The position numbers and the translations under genes are program-made. The notes beneath the pieces were generated by a model. It saw only the letters and a program-made list of their open reading frames with translations, had not been told where the DNA came from and did no database searches. A DNA stretch of 64,000 nt from Klebsormidium nitens (lineage: Eukaryota; Streptophyta; Klebsormidiophyceae; Klebsormidiales; Klebsormidiaceae), in contig DF237311.1 of NCBI GenBank assembly GCA_000708835.1, forward strand, positions 1 to 64,000, given 5' to 3'. Shown piece by piece: positions 23,108-34,519 of the stretch (its first letter is position 1; the number at the start of each line of letters is the position of its first letter).

Positions 23108-25613
23108 GGTCAGCTTGTTTTCCATGACGTCAGCGCGTGGTCTGGGTGCGCGAAGCTTTTGCACAGTCAGAAGGCTCGTGCCATTTCGTGGCCGACAAGA
23201 CCCCTTCCTCGAATCCCCCGCGGCTGATAACTCAGAGCCGGACGGTAGTCATACAGTGGGTTGTAGATAAGTGCCACGTGGCACCAAAAGTAGAGAGATT
23301 TCTCAGATGCTGGCCCGTTTGCATGTCGTCAAAAGGTCCTCGCTCGGAAGCATACATCACTGGCCGCCCGCGTATACTATGTACCATACGATCTGACCAT
23401 TGCTTCCGGGAGTGCGAAACATTCTAGGAAACTTCCAATAGGAGAGAGTCCAGTGATACCAGTTGAAAAAAACAGAACGGCAGATTGGGCGCGTAGCTGC
23501 CACCCGTCCGCAAGTGATCATAAATCGTTCGGAACAGCACCGCTTTGAGACTTCAGAGAACGCGCAAACTAGTTTTCAATGTCCGCCACATCATGCAGTG
23601 GGGTGTAAAGTAGTAGTAAAGGTAGATCGACAAAGTATTTTGGCCGATTTGTACACTGCACGAGATCGAAGCTTCTTTCAAGGAAGTCGAGGACGATAAA
23701 AAGTCATTTTCCTGGTCAGGAAGAAACTTGACACGTTGCATAGGGCAGTGGGCCGCTCGCGAATCGGGTCAGAGCCCGACTGTAACATTGAACAGAGAAA
23801 TTCAGTCTGAAATCCCATCTGAAGCATTGCATTGAATTGTCATTCGTACGTTCAAATTTTCAGTGGCAATTTGAGACGGATTGTCAACGCAGCCGGCAAT
23901 GTTTCGCCTCTGCAATGAGTCGCGTCAGTTACTTCAAGTTCAGCCAGCGCGGCCTCTTTTGGTTGCGCTGGGTATCGTAGCTGGTCAAAATTGACTCTTG
24001 TCATGAAAACCATACCTTTGAGCTCTTGCGCCAAGTGAGACGTACCAGAAAGTTTGCTACCCCTATAGCCACAAGGTCTCCAATCCACGGTGATCACTGA
24101 TTGGTCGACGTTATAGCGTATTGCGACGATTCCTGCAAGGAATCGACTATGACTTGAATCTCGTTAAGGTATATTGGTGGGCTGCTTACGGCTTACACCG
24201 ACGCCAATGCCAGTGGTTGAACTGCCGACTGGTTGGTCCACTCGGGTGGATTGCAATTGCACCCTGGCTGGAACGTCTTTCCGAAACGCTGTCGACGTAG
24301 ATTAGAAGGAGAAACCTACTGCAACCGGCATTTGCCCCTTCATGCAAATGAACCTACGCAGTGAACACAAGCTAACACGTTTACGTACAAGGATGACAAC
24401 ACGATTTATGTATGACTGATATGGGCTGCTGATCATTGAAGGATCTTTGAAGTACGTCGTCCTGCCTGATAGAACGTCTCGTTGGACTTTCTCATTGACA
24501 GAGCAGGCCCCCGGATTGAAGTGGCTGCGACCTGCTCCTATTTTCTAAGAATCAAGTCGCCCGTACGCCTTTCTTGGGCTGCAGCGTGGCCGTGCTGCCA
24601 AGCCGCGCGCGCGTTTGCGGTGACAGTGACACCGTCGCAAAACCCAGCCGCGCGCACGCTGATCAATGCGGCGCGCGCGCGCTTGATATCAACCCTGCGC
24701 CCTCAGTGAACTGGGGGCCGCGCGTGCCGGCTAGTGCCGGCGGCCGCTAGCTTAGTATGACGTACTTCCGAACATAAACCCGCCAGCGCGGCCGCCACCC
24801 TTGCCGCGCGACGCGCGTGCGGAATATTCGCCCAGCCGCTCATGCAGCGCGCATAGCCAGTCCGGGTTGAGACAGCTCAATATTTGTGGCGGCACTAATG
24901 TAGTGTGTGCCCGGCCTTAGGTGAAGACCAGAGCAAGGTTGAGGAACAAACACGTGCAGGGACGTGAAAGGCTGGAAGGACATTGCCCCACACTTTGTGG
25001 CCTTTGACCCCGGAGGCTGCTTCTTCTATTGAGCGTGGGTCAGTCGATCACATACTTTGCTCTAACCTTTTCAGAAACTGTTTCGCTTTTGCTCCAAAGC
25101 ACGGCCCGACGAGTCCTCTGTGAGATCTTGCTCCTTAGACTATAGGAACTCTGCAAGGAGCGACGTCTTCGCTTCAGATTGTGAGGCGGACCTGCTCAGC
25201 TGGGTTTCCCTGCGATTAGACCCATTGATAACCCATTTTCGCGATTGAAACAACATCAATGAACTCAAGACGGAACCCTGCTTCTTAAATTGTAGGGACG
25301 CATATGCTCAATTGGGTCATTAAGGTCCTGCTATCTATGCGCCCACTCCGCTCAACCTGCCCTTAGAAGCCAAGTTTTGAATCCATCACAAAGCTAACGT
25401 CACGGTTTCACAATTACTTGTGAAGTACAAAGACTCCCGTTTTGAGGCCAGTACCCTCCCCCAATCCGATCTTTATCGTTTAACCGCAACAGACGGAGCC
25501 CACTGTTTCAGACGAATTCGTTCAAGTGCCAAATACTGATGACCCCCTCCGGTCTTTGAGCAATCGCCAAAATGGTTTCGGCTTTTTGTTCTGATGCAGC
25601 GTTTGCAGTACAT
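23108..25613. other. intergenic region with a GC-rich patch
   Basis: No gene is supported. The sequence just after 23,108 keeps some similarity to the 3' flank of copy A, including a perfect GTGCCACGTGGCAC palindrome near 23,270. A CG-rich patch with NotI-like GCGGCCGC words lies at about 24,560-24,860. The 5' untranslated exon of the next gene may lie near its end. Confidence 0.45.
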
Positions 25614-28600
25614 ATGGCGGCCACGCTGGGCTGCAAGTTTCACGAACTTGCAGAGAAGATAGAAAACGCCCAAGACCCTGAAAGGTTGCGCATTCATAAG
25701 CGGCATCAAAGCGTCATTGAGGCGCGGGCGAATCTGCACGCAGAAGCAGGGGTCGAATTTTACAAGTGTTTCTCCCGCTTCAAAGACCAGGTGGACGACT
25801 ACAGTAAGACCATCGACCCGGAAGATGATAGATTTCGAGGGCGGTAATGTTTGTCACAACTTTTCTAGGCGCCATGAAAAGTTCATGGCTTTGGAAAGAG
25901 CATATGCATATGCCGAAGCATGGAAACCTCTTGTTTCTGACTCTGAGGCTTATACCTGTTGCACAAGGAAGAAAGCAAGTTCTCAGATGCTAGCCCTTCA
26001 GAGCGGGCTGCTTGACAGTGTCACAGTCCGCTCCGGCTAACGGACACACTCGAAACTGACCCTTTTTGTCGGAACGACGCTCTTCCGCCTTGCTGATTCA
26101 CTCGAGTCTTGGTTGCAGCCGATCATGACCTCCTCGTTCAGCCACGCGTCAGCCCCCATCCTTGCCACGTGGAGCCAAAGTGGAGCATCTCAGGCAACAG
26201 CCGCTTGGTAGTTGAGCTGGACCCAAAAGTGGCGGCAGCCAATAGTGTTCAGGAAGCTGGAACCGATCCTCCGTACGTCACTTTTATCAGAGATTCCTGG
26301 CGACCTGTGACGCCTCCAAAAGGAGGGACTACACGGCAGAAATATCGGTCTCCACAGATGCAATTCTGGTGGGTTCTTCGACTTTTTGCTCTTGCGTTGA
26401 ACTTTATGGAGGCGGGAACTGCCTCTGACTTCTGTAAGACCAAGCCAGATCCTTCCGACACATTACAACTTTGTAAGAATCTTACAGACTATCGTCTTCG
26501 GAAGAAAACCCGTTCTATTGCTGAACAGATATTGTATTACCTGCAAACTGCCCAAGAATCCCTTTTCCGTTAAGTGCGGAGCTCTGTCCTAGAACGCTTA
26601 TCTACTGAAGACGACGTAATGCGGTTCCATCTAAAAGCCTTCTACCCATGCCGATCTAGCTGACCATCATACAAGAGAGGCGGGACTGAGCAATGTACGT
26701 TGTACGTGCAATTTCATACGGAGACTTTCTTGCCTGACACCTTCGCAACTCTCTTTCCTTTGCAGGCAGGAGACAGGACTCGCAGAAGTGAATGACTCCC
26801 CTAGGATTGGCCCACGCCCCGGTGACTACTGTCACCCCGCCCGGCAATACGAGTCGCTTTACCTGAACCAAACCGCCTCGGCGCCATACGCTATGTACCG
26901 CATGCTGTGCCTCTTCCCATGGCTCGTGTCGGAGTGGCGGCCCTGCGACTACTACAAGCGACTGTGGTACTTCATAGTCGAGCACAAGGAGACGGGCTTC
27001 GAGTTTGAGTTGACGGAGCACAAGGGGTCCCTGCACGCCTATGTAGGTTTTCCAACTCGACTCCTTTTCTTCCTTCCACTTCTGCGCTCTGTCTTTGTCA
27101 AGATGACTGTCCTCACTCTGCACCCTAGATCCGGGATTTGCTTCTCAAGTATCCTTGTTCTCGTGCTTTCACCGCATACATCAAAGCATCGTTGCAGTAG
27201 CGAAACCCCTTTCTTAGAAGTCCAGTTTTCCTCTCTGCAAAAATCGCGCCAATCTGTAACCCAGATATCCGCTGTAGTGACAACATTAAGAAGACGCAAA
27301 CCAATGCTTCACTGCAACGGAATCAAGTGGAAAATTACGTTCTCCACTCAGCAGCAAGTAACGTGCAAGCTCTCATGCTTCTCTGCAATTAGATTGACTA
27401 GCTGAAGCGTTCCGACTCCCCTCTCAGCAAAACCTCCAAACGGTACTAGATGCTCAAGAACCTGCTTCATTTAACCCACCAAGAAGACGCAAGTGAATGA
27501 TCTCCTGCAACCAGATTGAGTTGAATCCGGACAGCCCCTGGGCCGACTGCCTCAAGAGCGAGGCATGCGCTCTGCTGGAGCTGATCTTGTCGGATGCCTG
27601 CCGTCACCCGTGCGGCGTCCCGGCCGGCAGCGTCGATCCTGTCGTCTTCGTTCCGTACAACGAAGAAGACCCGACGAAGGTGAGACTTGAAAGTACGAGG
27701 ACCGTGATGACTTTACGGTTGTTGATTTGCTATCGGAGAGTCACGTTACCCGAGAATCTTTCCCCTCGCTCGAGCGGCACGCGCGCAATCACCCCACAAG
27801 ATGCGTGTTGAGCTGGCCATGCGAGAATTTGTTAGGCGATTCAAGCAGGGAGATGCTTCCTTGCTGTTCAACACCTGGATGAGCCGAGAAAACACATTGC
27901 GGCTCTCTTGATTCTCTGATGTAGTTGCTCTCCAATTTTTGACATCATGCCCGTGAGTTCTCTAGACATCTGCCCGGTGGCTCCTGCCCGGCGTTTCGGG
28001 ATTCAGTTACTACCAGACATTTATGACCGTGATTACTCATGACCCGCCCTGGTCATAAGCATCTGATCGATCGTAGATGGCCTCAAAGAGGGGCTTCAGC
28101 CGAGGTCTGGTCGGAACGAGCCTTTTCTCACAGGCTGAAGATTTGGATGTGAACAGAGTGGGTAACCAGACTTGAGTCTGAAGCTTGATCTATAATCGGT
28201 CTTTAACCATTTTAAAAGTCGAGTCACTGCTCCAGTCTGGTCGTCGGACATCGAACCAGATTCTAACCAGCCCTTAACCGACCATGCTTCACCGCCAGCA
28301 ATTCCAGCGGTCTACGACGCGCAATTCCAGCGGTATGTTGTCGACCCTAGAAACGCAGGCCTCCAGCACGCGTCGCAGGAAGACTGCGACAACATCGTTC
28401 GGGTGCGTGAGCGCTGGAGGACGGTTCCAGAGCCGGACACGTAAGTTTCAATCTGGTCGGTCACTCAAACGTCAGGACTCTTGCTTTCGTCGCTTTTAGA
28501 GAACACTGGTTCGCGAGCAATTAGTTTGCCCGACGACAAGTGGCGCGCTTTTGTTTTCCACGCCCCGAGCACCATCTTCTTACAAGCTTCTGACAGGGCC

Positions 28601-30047
28601 ACAGCGACACAGCTAACACTCTTATATCCGCCAGGACTCGAGCCGGAATCTCAGGCGCGGCGGAATCTGCTAACAGCAGCGATATATAAGTAAACCTTAC
28701 GCAAACGCTCTGATACCAAAAAGTCGTAACCAATTGGGATGATCAGGGGCGTAAATCGTAGAAATCCAAAGTCGATTTGTTCAGCTTGATGCGACGGTCC
28801 CTCCAGTAAGATCCAGTGAAGACGTCCAAACGTCAGGGTCGATCGAGGAAATGAATCGTTTATCGAAAGCTTGTAGGAACTCAGTACCGGTTCGAAGCTT
28901 GTGAAATGATCGTCCAAGCGGGGCTGTAACGTCAGGCGATTAGCCGAACTCTAGCTTGAGCGACGGAAGCAATTGATCAGAACCTTTGGATGGCCAGCTG
29001 GTGAAGGGCAAAATTCGTCAGTGCGTCACAAAAGAAGCTCAAGTCTAGTACACGGAAACCGTTTTCACCTGCTTGTATGGATGCAGATCTGAGCGAACTT
29101 ACCGGGAAAGCCTCACGATCACCGTGGATCCGCCGTCTAGAATGGTCTGCATCCTTGAACTAGAGCAAACTCTTCAAGGCGCCCCATTCGAGCGTGGGTT
29201 ATGTGGACAGGTAAGTTTACATTTTCAGCGCTTAGAGACCTTTGAGATCCTTTGGCACTTTGATCTCTTCGTCTCGTTCAACCATGTTGAGCAGTACCAT
29301 GCTCGATCCGGCCGGCGAAACCGCAATCTGAATCACGCACCTCCTCGAACACGTCCGTCAACGGGAACTACTGTTTCTTTTCCATGTTCTTCGCTGATTC
29401 TGTCAGCAACAATGTTTGTCAACGATCAAGAGAAGTCAAGACCTCTGTGTTTTTGCGCACAAGTCCCACGGATCCCTACAGGCAGGGAAAGAGAGACAGT
29501 TGCCACGAAGTCGTCCGTATCGAATCAAATCCTTATCGGTCAGTCAACCAAGTCATGTTCCTGAAGCTTTGGCCCACCGTCACTTCTGCGGACTATAGCC
29601 TCGAAAGGACTCTCCTAATTATCTAGCACATCTGCTCAGGTATCGTTCATCAAGCAGAGCGGAGGCAAAATGGTTCCCCTGTGCGCGGCTATCTCCTCGG
29701 GGCTCTTCCTTTACCGTCTGATCTCCATCTTCACACACGACATGATGTTTGACAGCTGTGATTTCGCCCCAAACCGATCCCTGGCCGACCTGCCCAAATT
29801 CATAAACCCCCCAAACCCCGCGAACTCGCTCTGGTATACGGAGATTGCTCACGTGGCGACCGGGCACGTGGTGCGCGTCGGCGAGTTCCGCGGGGCCACG
29901 ACGGTGTGGAGCGTGAGCGGAACGGATTCGTTGACAACGGAAACGGAAGTGGCGGCTGTCAAAGAGGACCTTGAGTGGCTGCTGGCGCTAGTCTGCGGCC
30001 GGTGTCCGCACACGTACGATGGGGTCCTGGCGGGATGCCACGCGTAA
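25614..30047 (+). CDS. unrecognised seven-exon gene, copy 1 (complete)
   Basis: Exons 25614-25803, 26119-26368, 26766-27042, 27515-27679, 28271-28440, 29087-29210 and 29640-30047 join with consistent phases (1, 2, 0, 0, 2, 0) to give 527 aa. The first four exon boundaries are confirmed by the paralogue at 31,575, whose exons have the same phases and almost the same lengths. The start was chosen at MAATLGC because the paralogue is conserved from MATTLGC onward. An acceptor-like TTTGCAG just upstream means a 5' untranslated intron is possible. Features: a charged helical N-terminus (HELAEKIENAQDP), a QPRVSP..W..SGNSRLVVELDPK segment, a conserved central block (QTASAPYAMYRMLCLFPWL, EWRPCDYYK, EHKETGF), and a Cys-containing C-terminus (LVCGRCPHTYDG). 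No signal peptide or clear membrane span is seen. I do not recognise the family and suggest no function. Confidence 0.75.
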
Positions 30048-31574
30048 TGAATGACGGAAGTAGACGTCGGCCCGGGACGATAAAGAGCAAAAACGACGGT
30101 TTCATCCAGAAATGTTGTCCTGGAAATCATGCCGCTTCTGTAACCGAGACGGCCATCAATCATGATGCATTCTGCGACTCAGGCAAAGAAATCATGAAAC
30201 GGTTTGCCCATGTATGTCCTCTTATTGCCGATTCTAGTCGCACGGCATGAGCTGACACTAGCTTCCAACTTTTTTACAGCTCAGAGTACAATCCACTAGT
30301 TTTGGCTCCAATTGCTGGCGCTTAGTTTATGAGTTGTGCATTTTGGCTCGCGCGTGTGCAACAGAACAAGGCCAAACATTATTCAACCTGTTATGAAGGG
30401 GGATGTCACTCCCCAAAACAGCACAGGGCGTCTACCGCTGCAGCGCGGGCGGCCTCGCCGCCAACTAGTTGCGGGCCAGCTTTAGGGTATGCGCCACGCT
30501 GGACGCATGCCTGCGCGCGCATTGCCCGCGGGCCGCGCGGTTCCGATGACCCGACCGACGCCGGCCGCGGCGCTGGGTCCAGTCAGTGATCGAACGTCCG
30601 ATCGGACTCGACCAACGGTAGTTGCGCCGCGGCCGCGGCTCGGAGCCGCCTACCCGCCGGAACTCAGTCGTAAAATCGCGGAACAAACCCTGGCAACGCT
30701 GTCCGATGGCGCGGCCGCGTGCGAACGCCTGCCGCTTTGAAGGCGCGCAGCACGTCCGTATATCCATTTAAATAGGCTGCAAGTTTTGCAGCCTCCGGCC
30801 GCTTTGAGACGAGGCTCGGTTCATCAGAATATGCTCTTGCTGCAACAAGCTGGCCTGCCAGTCAGGGCAGCTGATAAAATCCCTGTAAGGCTGTGTGCTT
30901 GACAGGCGGCAAGCTTCAGAACCAGTCAAAGCATCGGGAACCCTTCAGGAGCTAAGAAAGTGTGGACAAAGTGGACAAAGTGGACTAAAATTCTGCCAGC
31001 TAAGAAACATTGGAAGGTAGGGAGGCGCCTTTGACGCAAAGTACTGCATCTGAGGATCTGAATGATGCTCATGGACCCAGATAAAACGTGATTCTGTTTC
31101 TTTCTGGATCAATAGTCGACTGCATGACTGTGTTTGTTCCAGGTTTTCATTCGAGCCACTCACAAACGAAAGTAACGCTCAATAGCTTTGCGTTCAAGAG
31201 ATTTGAGCCCCTTACAATAAAATTATGTGTACATCAAGAGCACCTGGTTCGGCTGTCATGAGATCCATGCGCTGGTCAAGCTCCTCATATTATTCCGTCT
31301 ATGTTTGTTTTTGTCAATCTGCTCCAAAAACTCCTGCGTTTGTCGCTCATCCCGGCCGACTCATCCTGCCCCTAGACAGTATGCTCTGACGATCTTGATT
31401 CTCAATTGAAAATGTAACCTAAGAGCGCCTCCGGATCTTACTCCATTTTCCCCGTCAAAGGTGATTGAAATGATGCTTTGAGACCGCTGTGATTTGTTGA
31501 GCAGCTTGGTTTGAGTTGCAAAAACGGAAGCCGATTGGAACTGATGCAGCTTGTGTTTATGCAGCATTTGCAGC
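30048..31574. other. intergenic region with a GC-rich patch
   Basis: No gene is supported. About 30,430-30,760 is strongly CG-rich with GCGGCCGC and CCGCGG words, unlike its AT-richer surroundings. The rest is unremarkable and leads into the second copy of the seven-exon gene. Confidence 0.45.
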
Positions 31575-33534
31575 ATGGCGACCACGCTAGGCTGCCAATT
31601 TCACGAACTTGCGGAGAAGATGCAAAAGACTGAGGACCCTCAAACGTTGCGCATCTATCAGCGGCATCAAATGGTCCTTGAGGCGCGAGCAAAACTACAC
31701 GCAGAAGCGGGGGTCGGATTCTACAAGCGTTTCTCCCGCTTCAAAGACCACGAAGACGACTACAGTGAGACCATGCACCGGAGTGACTCCTCAGAACATT
31801 GGAAACTAGGGTGGACACAATCTGCTTTAACTTTGGGCATGGCCCGTGAAAGTATAGAGCCTGTTTGGAACGCCAGATCGCAGCTGATTCCACCCTCGAA
31901 GGTGGTCGTCTTTCTTTGCAAGAGGAAGCACTGGTTCTCATCTGTCTGGGTCTGATGAAGAACAATCTATTGATTCGCTGCAGAAGCAGGCCTGAGGCGG
32001 AAAGTCACGTTCGCTCCCCCTCCGCTCATACGATTTCGAAGGATTCAAAGCGTTTCGTCGTTCCGCTGGGACTTCATGCAGCTTTCAGTGGGTGGTCGCA
32101 TCATGGTTGCAGGGTGCCACGACGTCCTCGTCCAGCCACGTGTCACCTCCCAAGCTCGCCACGTGGGGCCAGACTGGAGCTTCTCCGGGGGCAATCGGTT
32201 AGTGGTCAAGCTCGACCCGAAAGCGGTGGGAGCCTGTAAAGCTGAGAACAATGGAACCGACCCTCCGTATGACGTCAGCTTTATCAAGGACTCGTGGAAA
32301 CCCAAGACGCCTCCGAAAGAACTGGACAACGAACGAGTTATCATGTGCGAGGGCCTGCAGTATTGGTGGGTTCTCCTTTTCATTGATCATTTCTTCCGCT
32401 ACACTCTGTACGGTTTTACGAAGACTTCCAGGGGAAAGCTAGCTCTGACGACTCTCGGCGCCCTGACTAGACGAAGTCATCCAGGTGTTTTGTTGACCGA
32501 CCCATCCAGGGTCTCAGGAAACCTTTTAGCTAGCCATAAAGCAATCCGTCGTGCTGTTGAACTCTAGTAAAGCTCAGGTTGAAACAAACGGACTGCTGGG
32601 GCTCTGCAACGGACACTCTGTAACCTTTTGGTCAGTCTGATGCAAAATCAAATCAAACATTCTCTGTAGATGCCGTTAGTGATTGGCAAAAGGAGCGCGT
32701 TCGGATTTGCTTGTACATGTCTTCTCTCATGAGCTTTGTGATCTTTCGAAACTTTGACTGCAGCATTTCGTAATCCCTAATTTGTTGATACTTTCGCAAC
32801 GTTTTGTTTCTTTTTCCAGGCAGGAGACGGGATTCGCAAAAGTGCAAGAATCCGAGGGTGAAAACCCGTATCCCTACAAGCACCCCGCCCGGAGATATGC
32901 ATATCGCTCGCTTCACCTGAACCAAGCCGCCTCGGCGCCATACGCTATGTACCGAATGCTGTGCCTCTTCCCGTGGCTTATCTCCGAGTGGCGTCCTTGC
33001 GACTATTACAAGTGCCTTTGGTACTTCACAGTCGAGCATAAGGAGACGGGCTTCGTCTTTCAGATGTCGGAGCACAAGGCTTCTCTGCACGCTGTGGTGC
33101 GCTTTCCATCCTTGTTCGTCTGAATCTTACCATGTTTTTACATCGACGCTCTTGTTTTTGCTTGACGACATCATAGTTTCTTACTGTAGTCTCTGCTTCG
33201 TAGATGCGGGAACGTTTTTTCAATCTCTTGTGTCCATACTTTCTCCGCATCCTCCGAAACATCATCTGCTTCTCGTCATTCTCCCTTTCAGCAACAGATA
33301 GTACGCTCTCATTAAACTTGAAACTGAATATGGTGATTCTCACCGAAATTTTAGTTGCTTCTCTGCAACTAGATCGAGTGGGATCCGGAGAGCCCCTGGG
33401 CCGACTGCTTCAAGAGCGAGGCGTGCGCGCTGCTGGAGCTGATCTTGTCCGACGCCTCCCGTCACCCGTGCGGCGTCCTCGCGGGCAGCATCGATCCTGT
33501 CGTCTTCAAGCCGTACAAAGAACACTGGACGAAG
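31575..33534 (+). pseudogene. unrecognised gene, copy 2, missing its 3' exons
   Basis: Paralogue of the gene at 25,614-30,047. Exons 31575-31764, 32113-32365, 32820-33096 and 33373-33534 keep the open frame, phases and splice sites of exons 1-4 of copy 1 (294 codons), with conserved blocks such as NQAASAPYAMYRMLCLFPWL and EWRPCDYYK. After the donor at 33,535 (GTAAGG) no match to exons 5-7 of copy 1 can be found. Only about 650 bp remain before the transposon begins at 34,188, and nothing to the right of the transposon resembles those exons. The gene is therefore a 3'-truncated copy unless a different terminal exon is used. Confidence 0.7.
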
Positions 33535-34184
33535 GTAAGGTTTCTTTTTAGATGCAATAGGAAAAGCCTTGATTTTAAGCTTCTGTCTCAAGGCCAAGTA
33601 GTCGGTTGGTCGAGACAAGGGATCCTAATACCGAAAAGGATCGAAAAGGTGATCGAAAAGGAAGAAGCGTTCAAAGATGGTTCGACTAGAGATCTCTTTC
33701 CTTAATCGACGAAGATGAGTTACTAGCTGAGGGTCAGTGTTTTGGGTCATTTGCGTATACCAGAGAGTCTATGTATTCGGCGCCGTCCCCAAGATCTTCG
33801 AGACTGTAAGCTTGTGGGCAACAGGTAATACTTGAGCTTGAGTCGGAACATTCAGGGATCGGGCGACCCATTGAGCGAGCTCCGCTAGAATTCTGCCTTC
33901 ATGCCTCTGGTCCAAGAAGGATTGCCAGCAACCACCTTTTCTTTCGAGTCTTAGGATTAAGTCGACCCAGGGCGGTTTTCTTCGGTCGGAGTCAAAATAC
34001 CTGCGTCATATATGAGGAATTAGTTGCAAAGGCCCCTTGTTCGGTTTTGTTTGCAAACGCCTTGCCAGCTTAAACTGTTCCTTCTGTCCCGGGCCGCGCC
34101 GCATTCTTTCATCTCCTTCACCTTCTACCGGTCCGGTTTTGGGCCAAGCAATTGCTTGATGAAGCGATGCGTTTCTTCGCTGGT
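33535..34184. other. non-coding flank between truncated gene and transposon
   Basis: Holds no recognisable exon. By comparison with copy 1, exon 5 of the truncated gene would be expected near the end of this stretch, but no frame matches it. Confidence 0.5.
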
Positions 34185-34187
34185 GTG
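34185..34187. repeat. target-site duplication GTG, left
   Basis: GTG directly before the first base of the left inverted repeat; the same triplet follows the right inverted repeat at 56355-56357. A 3-bp duplication is typical of CACTA elements. A chance match of three bases is 1 in 64. Confidence 0.8.
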
Positions 34188-34213
34188 CACAGGGAGGAAC
34201 ACCGGTTTGCCCG
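34188..34213 (+). repeat. terminal inverted repeat, left
   Basis: 26 bp identical to the reverse complement of 56329-56354. Starts CAC, then AGGGAGGAACACCGGTTT, and runs into the first subterminal TGCCCG unit. Identity stops sharply after base 26. Confidence 0.95.
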
Positions 34214-34519
34214 GTCTTCCTGCCCGGCCATCCCCGTCCCTTCTAGTTCTGCCCGGTGATCTGACCCCCTGCCCGGTCTACCGACTTCCCTGCCCGGTCA
34301 CAACACCGGGCAGCCAATCGACGGACGTCCTGCCCGGTCTCGCAAAATCACTGGGCAGGAAGAATGACCGGGCAACGATTCTCTACTACCGGGCAGCGCA
34401 TCACAAGGCAGCAACACGACCCGGGGCAGCCGACATCGCCGGGCAAGTGCGCCGGGCAGCATCTACAGCCGGGCAGCGCAGTCGGGGAAGAAAACCGGGC
34501 AGTGAGATACGACCGGGCA
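34208..34519. repeat. subterminal repeat array, left
   Basis: About sixteen copies of an 8-bp word with small variations. Most copies in the outer part read TGCCCGGT (from 34,208 on) and copies in the inner part read ACCGGGCA (to 34,519), so the array is roughly an inverted arrangement. Spacing is irregular at about 10-30 bp. Likely binding sites for an element-encoded protein. Confidence 0.85.
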
